From: Streptomyces triticisoli
GTDB lineage: Bacteria; Actinomycetota; Actinomycetes; Streptomycetales; Streptomycetaceae
DNA: 47,041 bases
Direction: 5' to 3'
Assembly (NCBI RefSeq): GCF_003270085.1
Contig: NZ_QFDQ01000037.1
Span: 1 to 47,041 of the forward strand
Shown piece by piece: positions 1 to 7,540 of the stretch. Within the stretch, counting starts at the first letter, position 1. The number at the start of each line of letters is the position of its first letter. Both the position numbers and the translations under genes were made by a program. The notes beneath the pieces were generated by a model. That model saw only the letters and a list, made by a program, of their open reading frames with translations, was not told the origin of the DNA and made no database searches.

Positions 1-18
1 GGAGGGGCCTCGCCCGAC

Positions 19-43
19 GGCCGCCCCGGCCCGGGGCGTGGCC
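19..43 (-). terminator. Possible terminator hairpin after the DUF4126 gene
   Basis: GGCC-GCCCC (19-27) can pair with GGGGC (33-37) and GGCC (40-43) around a 5-nt loop, with a 2-nt bulge. It lies just past the DUF4126 stop codon on the minus strand. There is no clear T-run, so this is a weak call. Confidence 0.3.
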
Positions 44-47
44 GGGG

Positions 48-662
48 TCAGCCCGGTGGGGCCTCCGCCCGGGCGGCCAGGCGGCGTTCCTCACGGCGGC
101 GGGCCCGGCGGCGCAGGTAGCGGCGGATGCGGGAGACCAGGAAGGCGACGATGACGACGCCCGCGAGGAGGAGAACGGCGGCGATGACCGCCGCGGCCAG
201 GGGGTGGAAGATCGCGAAGGTGACGAGGCCGGCCACTGAGAGGTCCTCGGCCAGGCTCACGAGCATGTTGCTCAGGGGCTCGGGGGAGGTGTTGACCGCC
301 ATCCGTGTCCCGGCCTTCACCAGGTGGCTGGCCAGTGCCGTGCCGCCGCCGACCAGGCCGGCCGTGATGTCCGACAGCGAGCCGCTCTGCCCGGCGAGCA
401 GCGCGCCGATCCAGGCCCCGGCGACCGGGCGGATCACGGTGTGCGCGGTGTCCCACACCGAGTCCACGTACGGGATCTTGTCGGCGACCGCCTCGCACAC
501 GAACAGCACGCCCGCCGCGATCAGCACCTCCGGGCGTTGCAGGGCGGAGGGGACCTCGTCGCCCAGTCCCGTCGTGCCGAACACACCGAGCAGCAGCACC
601 ACCGCGTACGCGTTGATGCCGCTGGCCCAACCGCTTGTGAACACCAGGGGAAGTACGGACAC
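48..662 (-). CDS. DUF4126 family membrane protein
   Basis: About 204 aa. The start is taken as the GTG giving VSVLPLVFTSGWASGINAY, because the residues upstream are Arg/Pro-rich translated junk. A TACGAT -10-like hexamer (670-675) lies 7 nt before this GTG, which fits a leaderless transcript. The protein has several hydrophobic segments: an N-terminal SGWASGINAY segment, a central Gly-rich region around the predicted IGALLAG helix, and a C-terminal helix followed by a strongly basic Arg tail. The family is recognised from the GINAYAVVLLLGVFG and ADKIPYVDSVWD patterns. DUF4126 proteins are inner-membrane proteins of unknown function. It stands alone, with no operon partner in the window. Confidence 0.8.
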   Translation of the reverse strand: MSVLPLVFTSGWASGINAYAVVLLLGVFGTTGLGDEVPSALQRPEVLIAAGVLFVCEAVADKIPYVDSVWDTAHTVIRPVAGAWIGALLAGQSGSLSDITAGLVGGGTALASHLVKAGTRMAVNTSPEPLSNMLVSLAEDLSVAGLVTFAIFHPLAAAVIAAVLLLAGVVIVAFLVSRIRRYLRRRARRREERRLAARAEAPPG

Positions 663-918
663 GGAGGCGATCGTAGCCAGCGCACGCCCCGGCGTCGTGG
701 GGGTGAGCGCGCAGAACTGAGTATCCGTACCTAGCCGGTGAGATGAGTACGCGCGCGGATGAGGCGGGAACCGCGTGAACGAGAGAGTGGAGGCACGGAA
801 AGGGGCCCGGCGCCGGCACCGCCGACACGGGGCGGCGGAACGGCGCGGCCCTCGACCGCTCCTTCCGTCGGTCCGGACCGGCGGGAGCGAGGCACGGGGG
901 ACAGGGGGAGCACGAGAA
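663..918. other. Intergenic region without a supported gene
   Basis: About 255 nt between the DUF4126 start and the terminator behind the TetR gene. Open frames here are short, Arg/Gly/Pro-rich and lack homology that I recognise. The only element supported is the -10-like TACGAT at 670-675 for the DUF4126 gene. Confidence 0.6.
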
Positions 919-971
919 AGCGCCGGTGCGGCGTGGCCCGCGGGGGACGTGGCCACGGCGCACCGGCGCTT
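918..971 (-). terminator. Rho-independent-type terminator of the TetR/ABC operon
   Basis: A long stem: AGCGCCGGTGC (919-929) pairs with GCACCGGCGCT (960-970), and CGTGGCC (932-938) with GGCCACG (951-957). A small internal mismatch separates the two stems and the loop is 12 nt. On the minus strand the stem is followed by CTTTCTC. It begins 7 nt after the TetR stop codon. Confidence 0.75.
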
Positions 972-977
972 CCGTCC

Positions 978-1622
978 TCAGGGGCGTCCGCTCACCCGTC
1001 CCTGCAGCAGTCTGGACAGCGCCGCGTGCACATCGTCCAGGGAGCGCTCCGGCTGGAAGGACTTCCAGTCCAGCGCGGCCACCAGCACCATGCCGACCAG
1101 CGCCGCCGCGGTGAGCGGCACGTCGAGCTCCTCGCTGAACTCACCGTTCGCCACACCCTCGCGCAGCACGCCCTCGACGACGGCGACCGCCTCCTGCCGC
1201 ACCACCATGAGCGTGGACTGCCAGGCCCGGTTGGTGCGCCACAGCTCGGCCACGTACAGCTGGGTGAAGGACGGGTAGCGGTCGATGAAGAGCAGCCCGG
1301 CGCGCACCATCGCGTCCAGGGCGTCGACCCGGCTGCCGCCCTCCCGCGCGGTCCGCTCGGCCGCCTCCCTCAGGGAGGCCGTCAGCAGTCCCACCCCGTG
1401 CCGCAGCAACTCCTCGAAGAGGACGGACTTGCTGGCGAAGTTGTAGTAGACCGTGCCCTTGGCGACCCCCGCCCGCTCGGCGATCTCGTCCACGGTGGTG
1501 GCGGAGAACCCCTGCTCGGCGATGAGCGTGACGGCCGCCTCGTAGAGCTTCTGCCGGGTGGCCTCGCGGCGGGTACGGCCGCCCGGCGTGGCGCTGCTGC
1601 GTTTCATGGCCCCGATTGTCAC
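978..1622 (-). CDS. TetR/AcrR family transcriptional regulator
   Basis: About 214 aa from the GTG at 1622, which has a GAGGAG ribosome-binding site about 9 nt upstream. An internal ATG at 1607 (MKRSSAT) is the alternative. The N-terminal helix-turn-helix is typical of TetR: residues about 34-60 read ATTVDEIAERAGVAKGTVYYNF. The C-terminal ligand-binding domain is helical and unassigned. It is the last gene of a minus-strand operon behind an ABC-type ATPase and a YhgE/Pip permease. A 14-bp palindrome at the operon promoter (4727-4740) is the likely operator, so the protein is inferred to be an autorepressor of this transport operon. The ligand is unknown. Confidence 0.9.
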   Translation of the reverse strand: MTIGAMKRSSATPGGRTRREATRQKLYEAAVTLIAEQGFSATTVDEIAERAGVAKGTVYYNFASKSVLFEELLRHGVGLLTASLREAAERTAREGGSRVDALDAMVRAGLLFIDRYPSFTQLYVAELWRTNRAWQSTLMVVRQEAVAVVEGVLREGVANGEFSEELDVPLTAAALVGMVLVAALDWKSFQPERSLDDVHAALSRLLQGRVSGRP

Positions 1623-1680
1623 AGGTACGAACTCCTCACAGCGGACGGAAGGGAGGCGGAAGGGGAGGTCGACGGCGGGG

Positions 1681-3765
1681 TCACAGACTCAGCTCCGGAT
1701 GCAGCCGCTTCAGCGTCCACACCTGCCGGCGCCGGGCCGACAGCGCGGTCAGCGCGAGCGCGGCCGCCGTGAAGCCCGTCAGCACCGCACAGGCCAGCCA
1801 CACCGGGCCGAGACCGCCGCCCGTGATCAGCCTGCGCAGGGCGTCGACGACGTAGCTCATCGGCAGGAAGGGGTGGATCGCGTTGAAGAAGTCCGGACTG
1901 GTCTGCACGGGGTACGTGCCGCCCGCGGACGTCAGCTGGAGCATCAGCAGGGCGAGGACCAGGATCCGGCCCGCCGGCCCGAAGCGGGCGTTCAGCCACT
2001 GCACGATCGCCCCGAAGCACACCGCCACCAGGAACAGGAAGGCGACCGTGCCTCCCGCGCGCGTCATCTCCAGGCCGACCGCCCAGTGCAGCACCGCCAT
2101 CAGGGCCGCCGTCTGCAGCACGCCGACCGCCACCACCGGCAGCCAGCCGGCCAGCGCGATCCGCCAGGAGGAGGCGCCCGCGGCGAGCGCGCGCCGGTTC
2201 ATCGGCGGGATCAGCATGTAGGCCACCATGGCGCCCACCCACAGCGACAGCGGGATGAAGTACGGGGCGAACCCGGTGCCGTAGTTCGGCGCGTGGTGCA
2301 GGCCCCGGGAGGCCAGCTGGACCGGGTCGGCCATGACGCCGGTGCGCCGGTCGCGATCCTCCTTGTCGTAGTCGGGAATCCGCTGGGCGCCCTCGTGCAG
2401 CCCGCCGGCGAGCTTGCCGGAGCCGTCGGCCAGCTTGTACATGCCGCCGTTGAGGTCGACGGCGCCCGCCTCGAGCCTGCCGACGCCCTCGTCGAGGCCG
2501 GTCGCGCCGGTCCTGGCCGTGCCGATCCCGGAGTGCAGCTTCTTCGCGCCCGCGGCGACCTTGCCGGCGCCCTCGTTCAGCTTGTTGATCTTCTTGACGG
2601 CGTCGTCGATGTCCTCGGACAGGTGCGGCGCGCGGTCGGCGAGCGCCTGGGCCCGCGTCCGGAGGGTGGCCAGGCGGGTGTCGAGCTTCTTCAGGTCGCC
2701 GTCGTTGTCCGCGATGAGAGTGTTGACGTCGTCGGCGATCCTCGCGACGTCGGCGGCGGTCTCCTTGGCCTGCTTCAGGTCCGCGCAGGCGGCGTCCGGC
2801 AGGGCGGGGTCGGCGCAGCGCCGGGCGTGGATGCCGTCCAGGTCGGCGGAGGCGGCGTGGGCGTCCTCGGCGGCGGCCGGGGCCCGCTCCACCAGGGTGC
2901 CGAGGTTGCGGCGGATCGCCTGGGCGGAGTCGGCGACCAACTGGGCGGAGTCGCCGATCGACTTCTCGTTGTCCTTCAGGAACGGGCCCACCGTGCCGTC
3001 GACCGCGTTGATCCTGTCGGCCAGCGTCCGCGTGCCGTCGGCGACCTGCCGTGCGCCGCTCTCCAGGTCGCTCGCCCCGGTGTTGAGCTTGGCCAGGCCC
3101 TTGGAGAGCTCGGACGAGCCCTCCTTGGCCTTGGTCAGACCGTCGGCGAGGTCCTTGGAGCCCCGCTCGGCCTTGCCGATGCCGCCTTTGAGCCGGTCGG
3201 CGCCGTCGGCGGCCTCGACCGTCTTTCCGTGGATGTCGGAGAAGGACACGAAGATCTTGTCCAGGTAGGACCGGGAGGCCTTGGTGGACGCGGCGGTGCG
3301 CACCTCGCTGAACACCGTCCGGGAGATCTGCCCGACGACGTAGTTGTTGGCGTCGTTCGTACGGACCTGGAGCGCGCTGGTCTCGGGGGAGTCGCCCGCA
3401 CCGGAGGTGATCCGCCGGCTGAAGTCGGCCGGCAGGGTCAGCGACAGGTAGTACGTGCCGTCCTCGACGCCCCGGCGGGCCGCGGCGGCGCTCACCTCGT
3501 GCCAGTCGAAGACCTTGCTCTTCAGCAGCTCCTGGGTGAGGTCGTCGCCGGCCGTGATCCTGCGGTCGTCGGCGGTGGCGCCCCGGTCGTCGTTCACGAG
3601 GGCCACGGGGATGCGGTCGAGGCGGCCGTACGGATCCCAGAAGGACCACAGGTACAGGGCGCCGTACAGCAGCGGCAGCACCAGCAGGGCGACCAGGGCG
3701 GCGCGCGGCAGCATGCCGCGGCCGAAGCGCCTGAGCTCAAGAGCGGCCAGTTTCGGCGAGCGCAT
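1681..3765 (-). CDS. YhgE/Pip-type ABC-2 membrane permease
   Basis: 694 aa from ATG 3765 (MRSPKLAALELRRFGRG), preceded by AAGGAGG with 6-nt spacing. The coding start overlaps the end of the ATPase gene by 29 nt. One transmembrane helix lies near the N-terminus (about residues 19-38). A roughly 400-residue extracytoplasmic part follows, with coiled-coil heptads (many LADG/KLNTGASDLESGA-type repeats as in the X-X-X repeat of YhgE/Pip proteins). About five C-terminal membrane segments follow (PLSLWVGAMVAYMLIPP onwards). YhgE/Pip proteins include the Lactococcus phage infection protein and ESAT-6-system EsaA relatives. In actinobacteria they often pair with an ATPase and a TetR regulator, as here. 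Probable export role; substrate unknown. Confidence 0.85.
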   Translation of the reverse strand: MRSPKLAALELRRFGRGMLPRAALVALLVLPLLYGALYLWSFWDPYGRLDRIPVALVNDDRGATADDRRITAGDDLTQELLKSKVFDWHEVSAAAARRGVEDGTYYLSLTLPADFSRRITSGAGDSPETSALQVRTNDANNYVVGQISRTVFSEVRTAASTKASRSYLDKIFVSFSDIHGKTVEAADGADRLKGGIGKAERGSKDLADGLTKAKEGSSELSKGLAKLNTGASDLESGARQVADGTRTLADRINAVDGTVGPFLKDNEKSIGDSAQLVADSAQAIRRNLGTLVERAPAAAEDAHAASADLDGIHARRCADPALPDAACADLKQAKETAADVARIADDVNTLIADNDGDLKKLDTRLATLRTRAQALADRAPHLSEDIDDAVKKINKLNEGAGKVAAGAKKLHSGIGTARTGATGLDEGVGRLEAGAVDLNGGMYKLADGSGKLAGGLHEGAQRIPDYDKEDRDRRTGVMADPVQLASRGLHHAPNYGTGFAPYFIPLSLWVGAMVAYMLIPPMNRRALAAGASSWRIALAGWLPVVAVGVLQTAALMAVLHWAVGLEMTRAGGTVAFLFLVAVCFGAIVQWLNARFGPAGRILVLALLMLQLTSAGGTYPVQTSPDFFNAIHPFLPMSYVVDALRRLITGGGLGPVWLACAVLTGFTAAALALTALSARRRQVWTLKRLHPELSL

Positions 3766-4702
3766 CGGCCGCCTCCTTCGCTTGGTCGTGCGGGGCGTCG
3801 GCGGTGGGCTCGGCGGTGGTTTCGCCGGCAGAGGGTTCGGCGGTGGTGGATTCACCGTCGGTCGGTCCGCCGGTGTCCGGTCGGTCGTCGGTCGGTCCGC
3901 CGGTGTCCGGTCGGTCGTCGGTCGGTCCGCCGGTGTCCGGTTCGTCGTCGGGTGTCGTCGTGGCGGCGGGCTCGGCGGAAGGGGTGACGGCGGGCTCGGT
4001 GGAGGGCCTGGTGGAGACGATCACCGCGCCCGCCGGTGCCTCGCTGCATACCGCGAGCACGGTCGTCCCGGACTCGCTGATCGACCGCAACTGCGCCCAG
4101 ACGGCGTCCCGTTCGGCGCCCGGGAGCTTGAAGTCGGTGTCGTCGACGGCGAGCAGCCGCGGCCGGGACACGAGCGCCAGGGCGATCGACAGGCGCAGTT
4201 CCTCCGGGCGCTCCAGATCACGTACGGCGGTGCGGTCGCCCTTGGGCAGGGCCGCGAGATCGAGGCCGGCGGTGCCGAGTGCCGCGTCGATCAGCTGCTC
4301 CGCCTCGGCCCGGCGCTCGGCCCGGGGCCGCAGCAGGCCGCGCAGCGAGCCGCCGAACCGGCGCTGGAGCAGCGCCCGTTCGCGCAGGTGCTCGCCGACG
4401 GTCAGGGCCGGTTCGAGGTCGGTGACGCCCGCCACGTTGGCGAGCGCGGTGAAGCGGCGCAGGGCGGACATGTGCCGGGGCGGTTCGAACCCGCCCACGC
4501 GGGCCACCCCCTCCGTGGGCCGCATCCGCCCGGTGAGCGCGAGCAGCAGGCACGTACGGCCGGAACCGGACGGGCCCTCCACCGCGATCAGCGCACCGGG
4601 CTCCGCGTCGAGGCCGATGCCGCGGAACGCCCAGCCGCGAGGCCCGCGCAGACCGAAGTCGCGGGCGGTGACACCGAGGCCGTGTGCCGTGTGGTCGTGC
4701 AC
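3737..4702 (-). CDS. ABC-type ATP-binding protein with degenerate motifs and acidic repeat tail
   Basis: 321 aa from GTG 4702 with a GGGAGGG ribosome-binding site. The P-loop at residues 43-50 reads GPSGSGRT, so the usual Walker A lysine is arginine. The Walker B-like segment is RLLAVDDTD, with Asp where catalytic Glu is usual. No LSGGQ signature is visible; ERPEELRLSIALAL occupies its place. The last roughly 90 residues are Thr/Glu/Asp/Pro-rich and contain a 10-residue unit (DRPDTGGPTD type) repeated three times, encoded by 30-bp direct repeats at 3861-3950. It is the first gene of the operon with the permease. It could energise the permease, or be a catalytically weak regulatory subunit. 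The fold is clear but activity is uncertain. Confidence 0.75.
   Translation of the reverse strand: MHDHTAHGLGVTARDFGLRGPRGWAFRGIGLDAEPGALIAVEGPSGSGRTCLLLALTGRMRPTEGVARVGGFEPPRHMSALRRFTALANVAGVTDLEPALTVGEHLRERALLQRRFGGSLRGLLRPRAERRAEAEQLIDAALGTAGLDLAALPKGDRTAVRDLERPEELRLSIALALVSRPRLLAVDDTDFKLPGAERDAVWAQLRSISESGTTVLAVCSEAPAGAVIVSTRPSTEPAVTPSAEPAATTTPDDEPDTGGPTDDRPDTGGPTDDRPDTGGPTDGESTTAEPSAGETTAEPTADAPHDQAKEAADALAETGRS
3861..3950 (-). repeat. Three 30-bp direct repeats inside the ATPase gene
   Basis: Units at 3861-3890, 3891-3920 and 3921-3950. The first two are identical and the third differs at one base. They are in frame and encode DRPDTGGPTD-like decapeptides in the C-terminal tail. There are no spacers, so this is not a CRISPR array. 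Confidence 0.95.
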
Positions 4703-4726
4703 GGCTTGCCCTCCCCCTTGTTTTGA

Positions 4727-4740
4727 ACTGACTGGTCAGT
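4727..4740. promoter_or_regulatory. Probable TetR operator palindrome
   Basis: ACTGAC-TG-GTCAGT has perfect 6-bp arms around 2 bp. It sits 6 nt downstream of the predicted -10 of the ATPase/permease/tetR operon, over the likely transcription start, where a bound repressor would block initiation. Form and spacing are typical of TetR-family operators. That the linked TetR binds it is inferred. Confidence 0.65.
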
Positions 4741-4745
4741 GCAAA

Positions 4746-4774
4746 AAAGTACCCCGAACCTGTGATCGAGGCAA
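4746..4774 (-). promoter_or_regulatory. Promoter of the ABC/TetR operon
   Basis: On the minus strand, TTGCCT (4769-4774) and TACTTT (4746-4751) are separated by 17 nt. This is a reasonable vegetative-type promoter 44 nt upstream of the GTG start. Confidence 0.55.
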
Positions 4775-4864
4775 AAGGCCAGGTCAGAACGGATTGTCAG
4801 TGCCATACCCCACGATGAGCACATACGGCACCTATGCCGTCACCCAGACGACAGGAGGTTCGTC

Positions 4865-5415
4865 ATGGCCAACTCGTCCGCAGCCGCCGCGCGTCGGCGC
4901 CGCGCCACCGGCCCTGCCCCCTCACTGACCGGCCCCGCGAGCGACGTGCACCCCGTCCCGCGCCGGACCACGGCGCCGCCCGCCGCCCTCGACCTGCTCG
5001 CCCAGGCCCGCACGGGTCTGGAGGAGGCCACGGCCCTGCAGACCCCGAACGAGCGGTACGCGACGGCCCACCTCGCCGCCCTGCGCGCCGCCGCCGCCGT
5101 GCTCGCCGCGCGGGGGCGCCCGGAGCCCACCCCCCGACGGCGGGCACGCATCAGGAGCGCCTGGGAAGTGCTCCCCGAGATCGCGCCCGAACTCGCCGAG
5201 TGGAGTGCGCTGTTCGCCGCGGGCGCCGCGCGCCGCGCCCGGGCCGAGGCCGGCATCCGGGGCGCGGTCGGCCGGCGCGACGCCGACTCGTCGAGCGCGT
5301 ACTCGTCCTCCAGCCGTCCCTGCCCCAGCCCCGCCAGGACACCGCCGCGGCGGACGGGCCGGGCGCCTCCCGCCGCGGCGCTCGAAGCCCGCACGGGCTG
5401 CCGGACGCGGGCTGA
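4865..5415 (+). pseudogene. SAV_6107-type HEPN protein gene with a frameshifting deletion
   Basis: The start ATG 4865 has an excellent site (AGGAGG, 6-nt spacing). Frame 2 codes for MANSSAAAARRRRATG through a helical HEPN-like region (YATAHLAALRAAAAVLAARG, RSAWEVLPEIAPELAEWSALFAAGAARRARAEAG) to codon 141 at 5285. From 5287 the family-like sequence LVERVLVLQPSLPQPRQD continues in frame 1 and ends at LPDAG and a stop at 5415. From recalled Streptomyces homologues, about 34 nt (coding for roughly DLVRDVAMFLR) is missing at 5286/5287. That length fits the observed frame change. As it stands, frame 2 would run on to 6673 through the next gene. It is either a real mutation or a sequencing/assembly error. 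Confidence 0.7.
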
Positions 5416-5756
5416 CCGGGGCAGGGCGCGCCCGTACGGCGGTTGCCGCCACGGCGGGATCACGCCCGCGGTGACTGCGGAGCGAGCGGCAGGCGGGACG
5501 CAGGGGGCATCCGCCTTGCCGGGCTGCTGCCCCAGCCGGGTCCGCCCGGCCCCGGCAGGGCGGACCCGGGCGGTGCGGACACGGTGGGCGCCGCTCCCGC
5601 CGGGCGCACCCCGGCGGAGCCGAGCGGCAGGGCGGGGGCGGGAGGCAATAGGGTGGAAGGCGCCTGAAGCCCTCCGGTTCCCGTGCCCCGGGCGGGGAGG
5701 GCAGACCGATCGCTCCGCCGCGCAAGAGGCGGTGCCGCGCCGAGGAGTCAACTGCC
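5416..5756. other. Intergenic region with a hairpin, no gene
   Basis: About 340 nt of very GC-rich sequence between the broken HEPN gene and the methyltransferase gene. The frames crossing it are compositionally junk. It contains one strong hairpin (5536-5569) and, at its end, the ribosome-binding site of the methyltransferase gene. Confidence 0.55.
5536..5569 (+). terminator. Stem-loop, probable terminator after the HEPN gene
   Basis: Perfect 12-bp inverted repeat: CCGGGTCCGCCC (5536-5547) and GGGCGGACCCGG (5558-5569), with a 10-nt loop. It has no T-run, as is common for streptomycete terminators. Confidence 0.5.
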
Positions 5757-6584
5757 GTGTCGGATCCGATGCGCCCGCCCGTCTCCCACCACCACCCCCA
5801 ATCGACGTCGCTGCGCGCCGACCCCTCTCGTCCCCGCGCCTCTCTCCGTACCGCCGTGGTCTGGGAGGTCCTGCAGGACGCCCTGGACCGTCGGGCCAAG
5901 GCTGCGGGCCGGGAGTTCCTGGACGTCCTCGACACCGGCGGCGGCAGCGGCAAGTTCGCCGTGCCCGTGGCCCGCCTCGGCCACCGGGTCACCGTCGTCG
6001 ACCCCAGCCCCAACGCCCTGTTCGCGCTGGAGCGCCGCGCCGCCGAGGCCGACGTGGCCGACCGGGTGCAGGGTGTGCAGGGCGACATCCACGGCCTGTT
6101 CGACGTGGTCGAGCGCGGCGGCTACGACGCCGTGCTGTGCCACGGCGTCCTGGAGTACGTCGACGACCCCACCGAGGGCGTGCGCAACGCGGCCGCCGCC
6201 CTGCGCACCGAGGGCGTCCTCAGCCTGCTCGCCGCCGGGCTCGGCGGCGCCGTACTCGCCCGCGCCCTGGCCGGCCACTTCAAGGAGGCCAGGCAAGCGC
6301 TCGGCGACCCCCACGGACGCTGGGGCGAGGGCGACCCGGTGCCGCGTCGCTTCACCGCCGAGCAGCTCACCGCCCTCGTGGAGGGCGCGGGGCTGACCGT
6401 CGCCTCGGTGCACGGCGTACGGGTCTTCGCCGACCTGGTGCCCGGCGTGCTCGTGGACACCGAGCCCGGAGCGCTGGACGCCCTGCTGAAGCTGGAGGAG
6501 GCGGCGGCCGAGCTGCCCGCGTTCCACTCGGTGGCCACGCAGCTGCACGTGCTCGGCGAGACCCGGAGCGCCGCCGGGACCTGA
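5757..6584 (+). CDS. SAM-dependent methyltransferase (SmtA/CmoM-like)
   Basis: 275 aa from GTG 5757, with GAGGAG about 9 nt upstream. Class I Rossmann-fold motif I reads DVLDTGGGSGKF (residues 56-67). It is followed by an acidic motif II (TVVDPSPNAL) and a post-I loop, then GYDAVLCHGVLEYVDDP, which resembles the motif IV region of SmtA-like enzymes. An Arg/Pro-rich N-terminus of about 30 residues precedes the domain. The substrate cannot be told from sequence. CmoM-type tRNA modification is one possibility, but small-molecule methylation is equally open. It is transcribed alone or with the following DUF3040 gene 280 nt downstream. Confidence 0.85.
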   Translation: MSDPMRPPVSHHHPQSTSLRADPSRPRASLRTAVVWEVLQDALDRRAKAAGREFLDVLDTGGGSGKFAVPVARLGHRVTVVDPSPNALFALERRAAEADVADRVQGVQGDIHGLFDVVERGGYDAVLCHGVLEYVDDPTEGVRNAAAALRTEGVLSLLAAGLGGAVLARALAGHFKEARQALGDPHGRWGEGDPVPRRFTAEQLTALVEGAGLTVASVHGVRVFADLVPGVLVDTEPGALDALLKLEEAAAELPAFHSVATQLHVLGETRSAAGT

Positions 6585-6782
6585 GCCGGCCCCCGGGAAG
6601 GACCGCTGGTCGCCGCTCCGCCGGGCATGGAGTGCGCCACAGGCCCCCCGGCCGACGGCTTCGCGCCGTATGATCGGAGGAGACCGCCCGGCATGACGGG
6701 TCGGCCGCCGGGGAATGACAGCCTCAGCGAGCCGGGTCCGGCATGGCGGGCTCCGGTTGGTCAATTGGCGCAGAGGGGCGGG

Positions 6783-6811
6783 TTTCACAGGGGCGATTCC
6801 CTGCCTATCCT
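6783..6811 (+). promoter_or_regulatory. Candidate promoter of the DUF3040 gene
   Basis: TTTCAC (6783-6788) and TATCCT (6806-6811) with a 17-nt spacer lie about 50 nt upstream of the GTG start at 6864. The preceding part of the 279-nt gap (6585-6782) shows no gene. Confidence 0.45.
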
Positions 6812-6863
6812 GAAGGGACCCCCCCGGGTCGTCCCCCGGCGACTGCACAATGAGGAGGACTCC

Positions 6864-7256
6864 GTGCCGCTCTCGGAGCACGAGCAGCGCATGCTCGAGC
6901 AGATGGAGCGAGCGCTGTACGCAGAAGATCCCAAGTTCGCGTCGGCGCTCGAGGGAAGCGGGCTGCGTACGTACACCCGGCGGCGGGTCTACCAGGCAGT
7001 CGTGGGCTTCCTCGTGGGTATCGCGCTCCTCATGGCAGGAATGGTCGCCCAGCAGATCTGGGTCAGCGTGGTGGGCTTCCTGGTCATGCTGGGCTGCGCC
7101 GTGCTGGCCGTGACCGGCTGGCGCAAGGCCCCCAAGCCGGGCGAGCAGGCCGTCGGCGGCCCCCACGCCCGACACCAGGCCCGTCCGAAGCGCTCCATGA
7201 TGGACCGCATCGAGCAGCGCTGGCAGCGCCGCCGCGACGAGCAGGGCGGCCGCTAG
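6864..7256 (+). CDS. DUF3040 membrane protein
   Basis: 130 aa from GTG 6864 with AGGAGG 6 nt upstream. The N-terminus PLSEHEQRMLEQMERALYAEDPKFASAL is the hallmark of DUF3040 proteins in actinobacteria. Two adjacent transmembrane helices follow (about residues 45-65 and 67-87: VVGFLVGIALLMAGMV and ISVVGFLVMLGCAVLAV-like). The cytoplasmic tail is basic (KRSMMDRIEQRWQRRRDEQ). Function is unknown; the family is commonly found near the dcw region of streptomycetes. A very strong hairpin follows. Confidence 0.9.
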   Translation: MPLSEHEQRMLEQMERALYAEDPKFASALEGSGLRTYTRRRVYQAVVGFLVGIALLMAGMVAQQIWVSVVGFLVMLGCAVLAVTGWRKAPKPGEQAVGGPHARHQARPKRSMMDRIEQRWQRRRDEQGGR

Positions 7257-7279
7257 CCCGCCGATCACCCTTGATCGTG

Positions 7280-7316
7280 GTGAGGGGGTGACCACCGACG
7301 GTGGTCACCCCCTCAC
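7280..7316. terminator. Strong terminator after the DUF3040 gene
   Basis: Perfect 17-bp inverted repeat (GTGAGGGGGTGACCACC at 7280-7296, its complement at 7300-7316) with a 3-nt loop. It begins 23 nt after the DUF3040 stop and separates it from the convergent MoxR/DUF58/transglutaminase operon. Confidence 0.85.
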
Positions 7317-7434
7317 GTACGCCCGGAAAACCCCTCCGGCGCCGCTCCGGCCGCCTCAGAGCCCCGAGCACAATGGGCGCCCGGCTCGCGACGCTCCCCC
7401 AGTCCGGCGGCTGGGAGGTGCCCCCGGGCACGCT

Positions 7435-7490
7435 CCCCCAAGCTCTTCGAGCAGGGGGCACCCCCACCCCCAAGCTCTTCGAGCAGGGGG
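7435..7490. repeat. Pair of REP-like small hairpin repeats
   Basis: Two identical 24-nt units, at 7435-7458 and 7467-7490: CCCCC-AAGCTCTTCGAGCA-GGGGG. Each can fold with C5/G5 and GCTC/GAGC pairing. They start 32 nt apart. A related unit lies at 12651-12676. They sit in the gap between convergent transcription units. Confidence 0.8.
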
Positions 7491-7540
7491 ACCCCCCATG
7501 ACGCCGCGAGCTGATCGGACTCCCCTTTTGTTCGGGGCTC

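Noticed and set aside
3861..3950. CRISPR-like direct repeats
   Set aside because: Units are contiguous without spacers and are in frame within a coding tail.
1558..3987. 809-codon plus-strand frame opposite the YhgE/Pip permease
   Set aside because: Shadow frame; the minus-strand protein has membrane helices, a good start and operon context.
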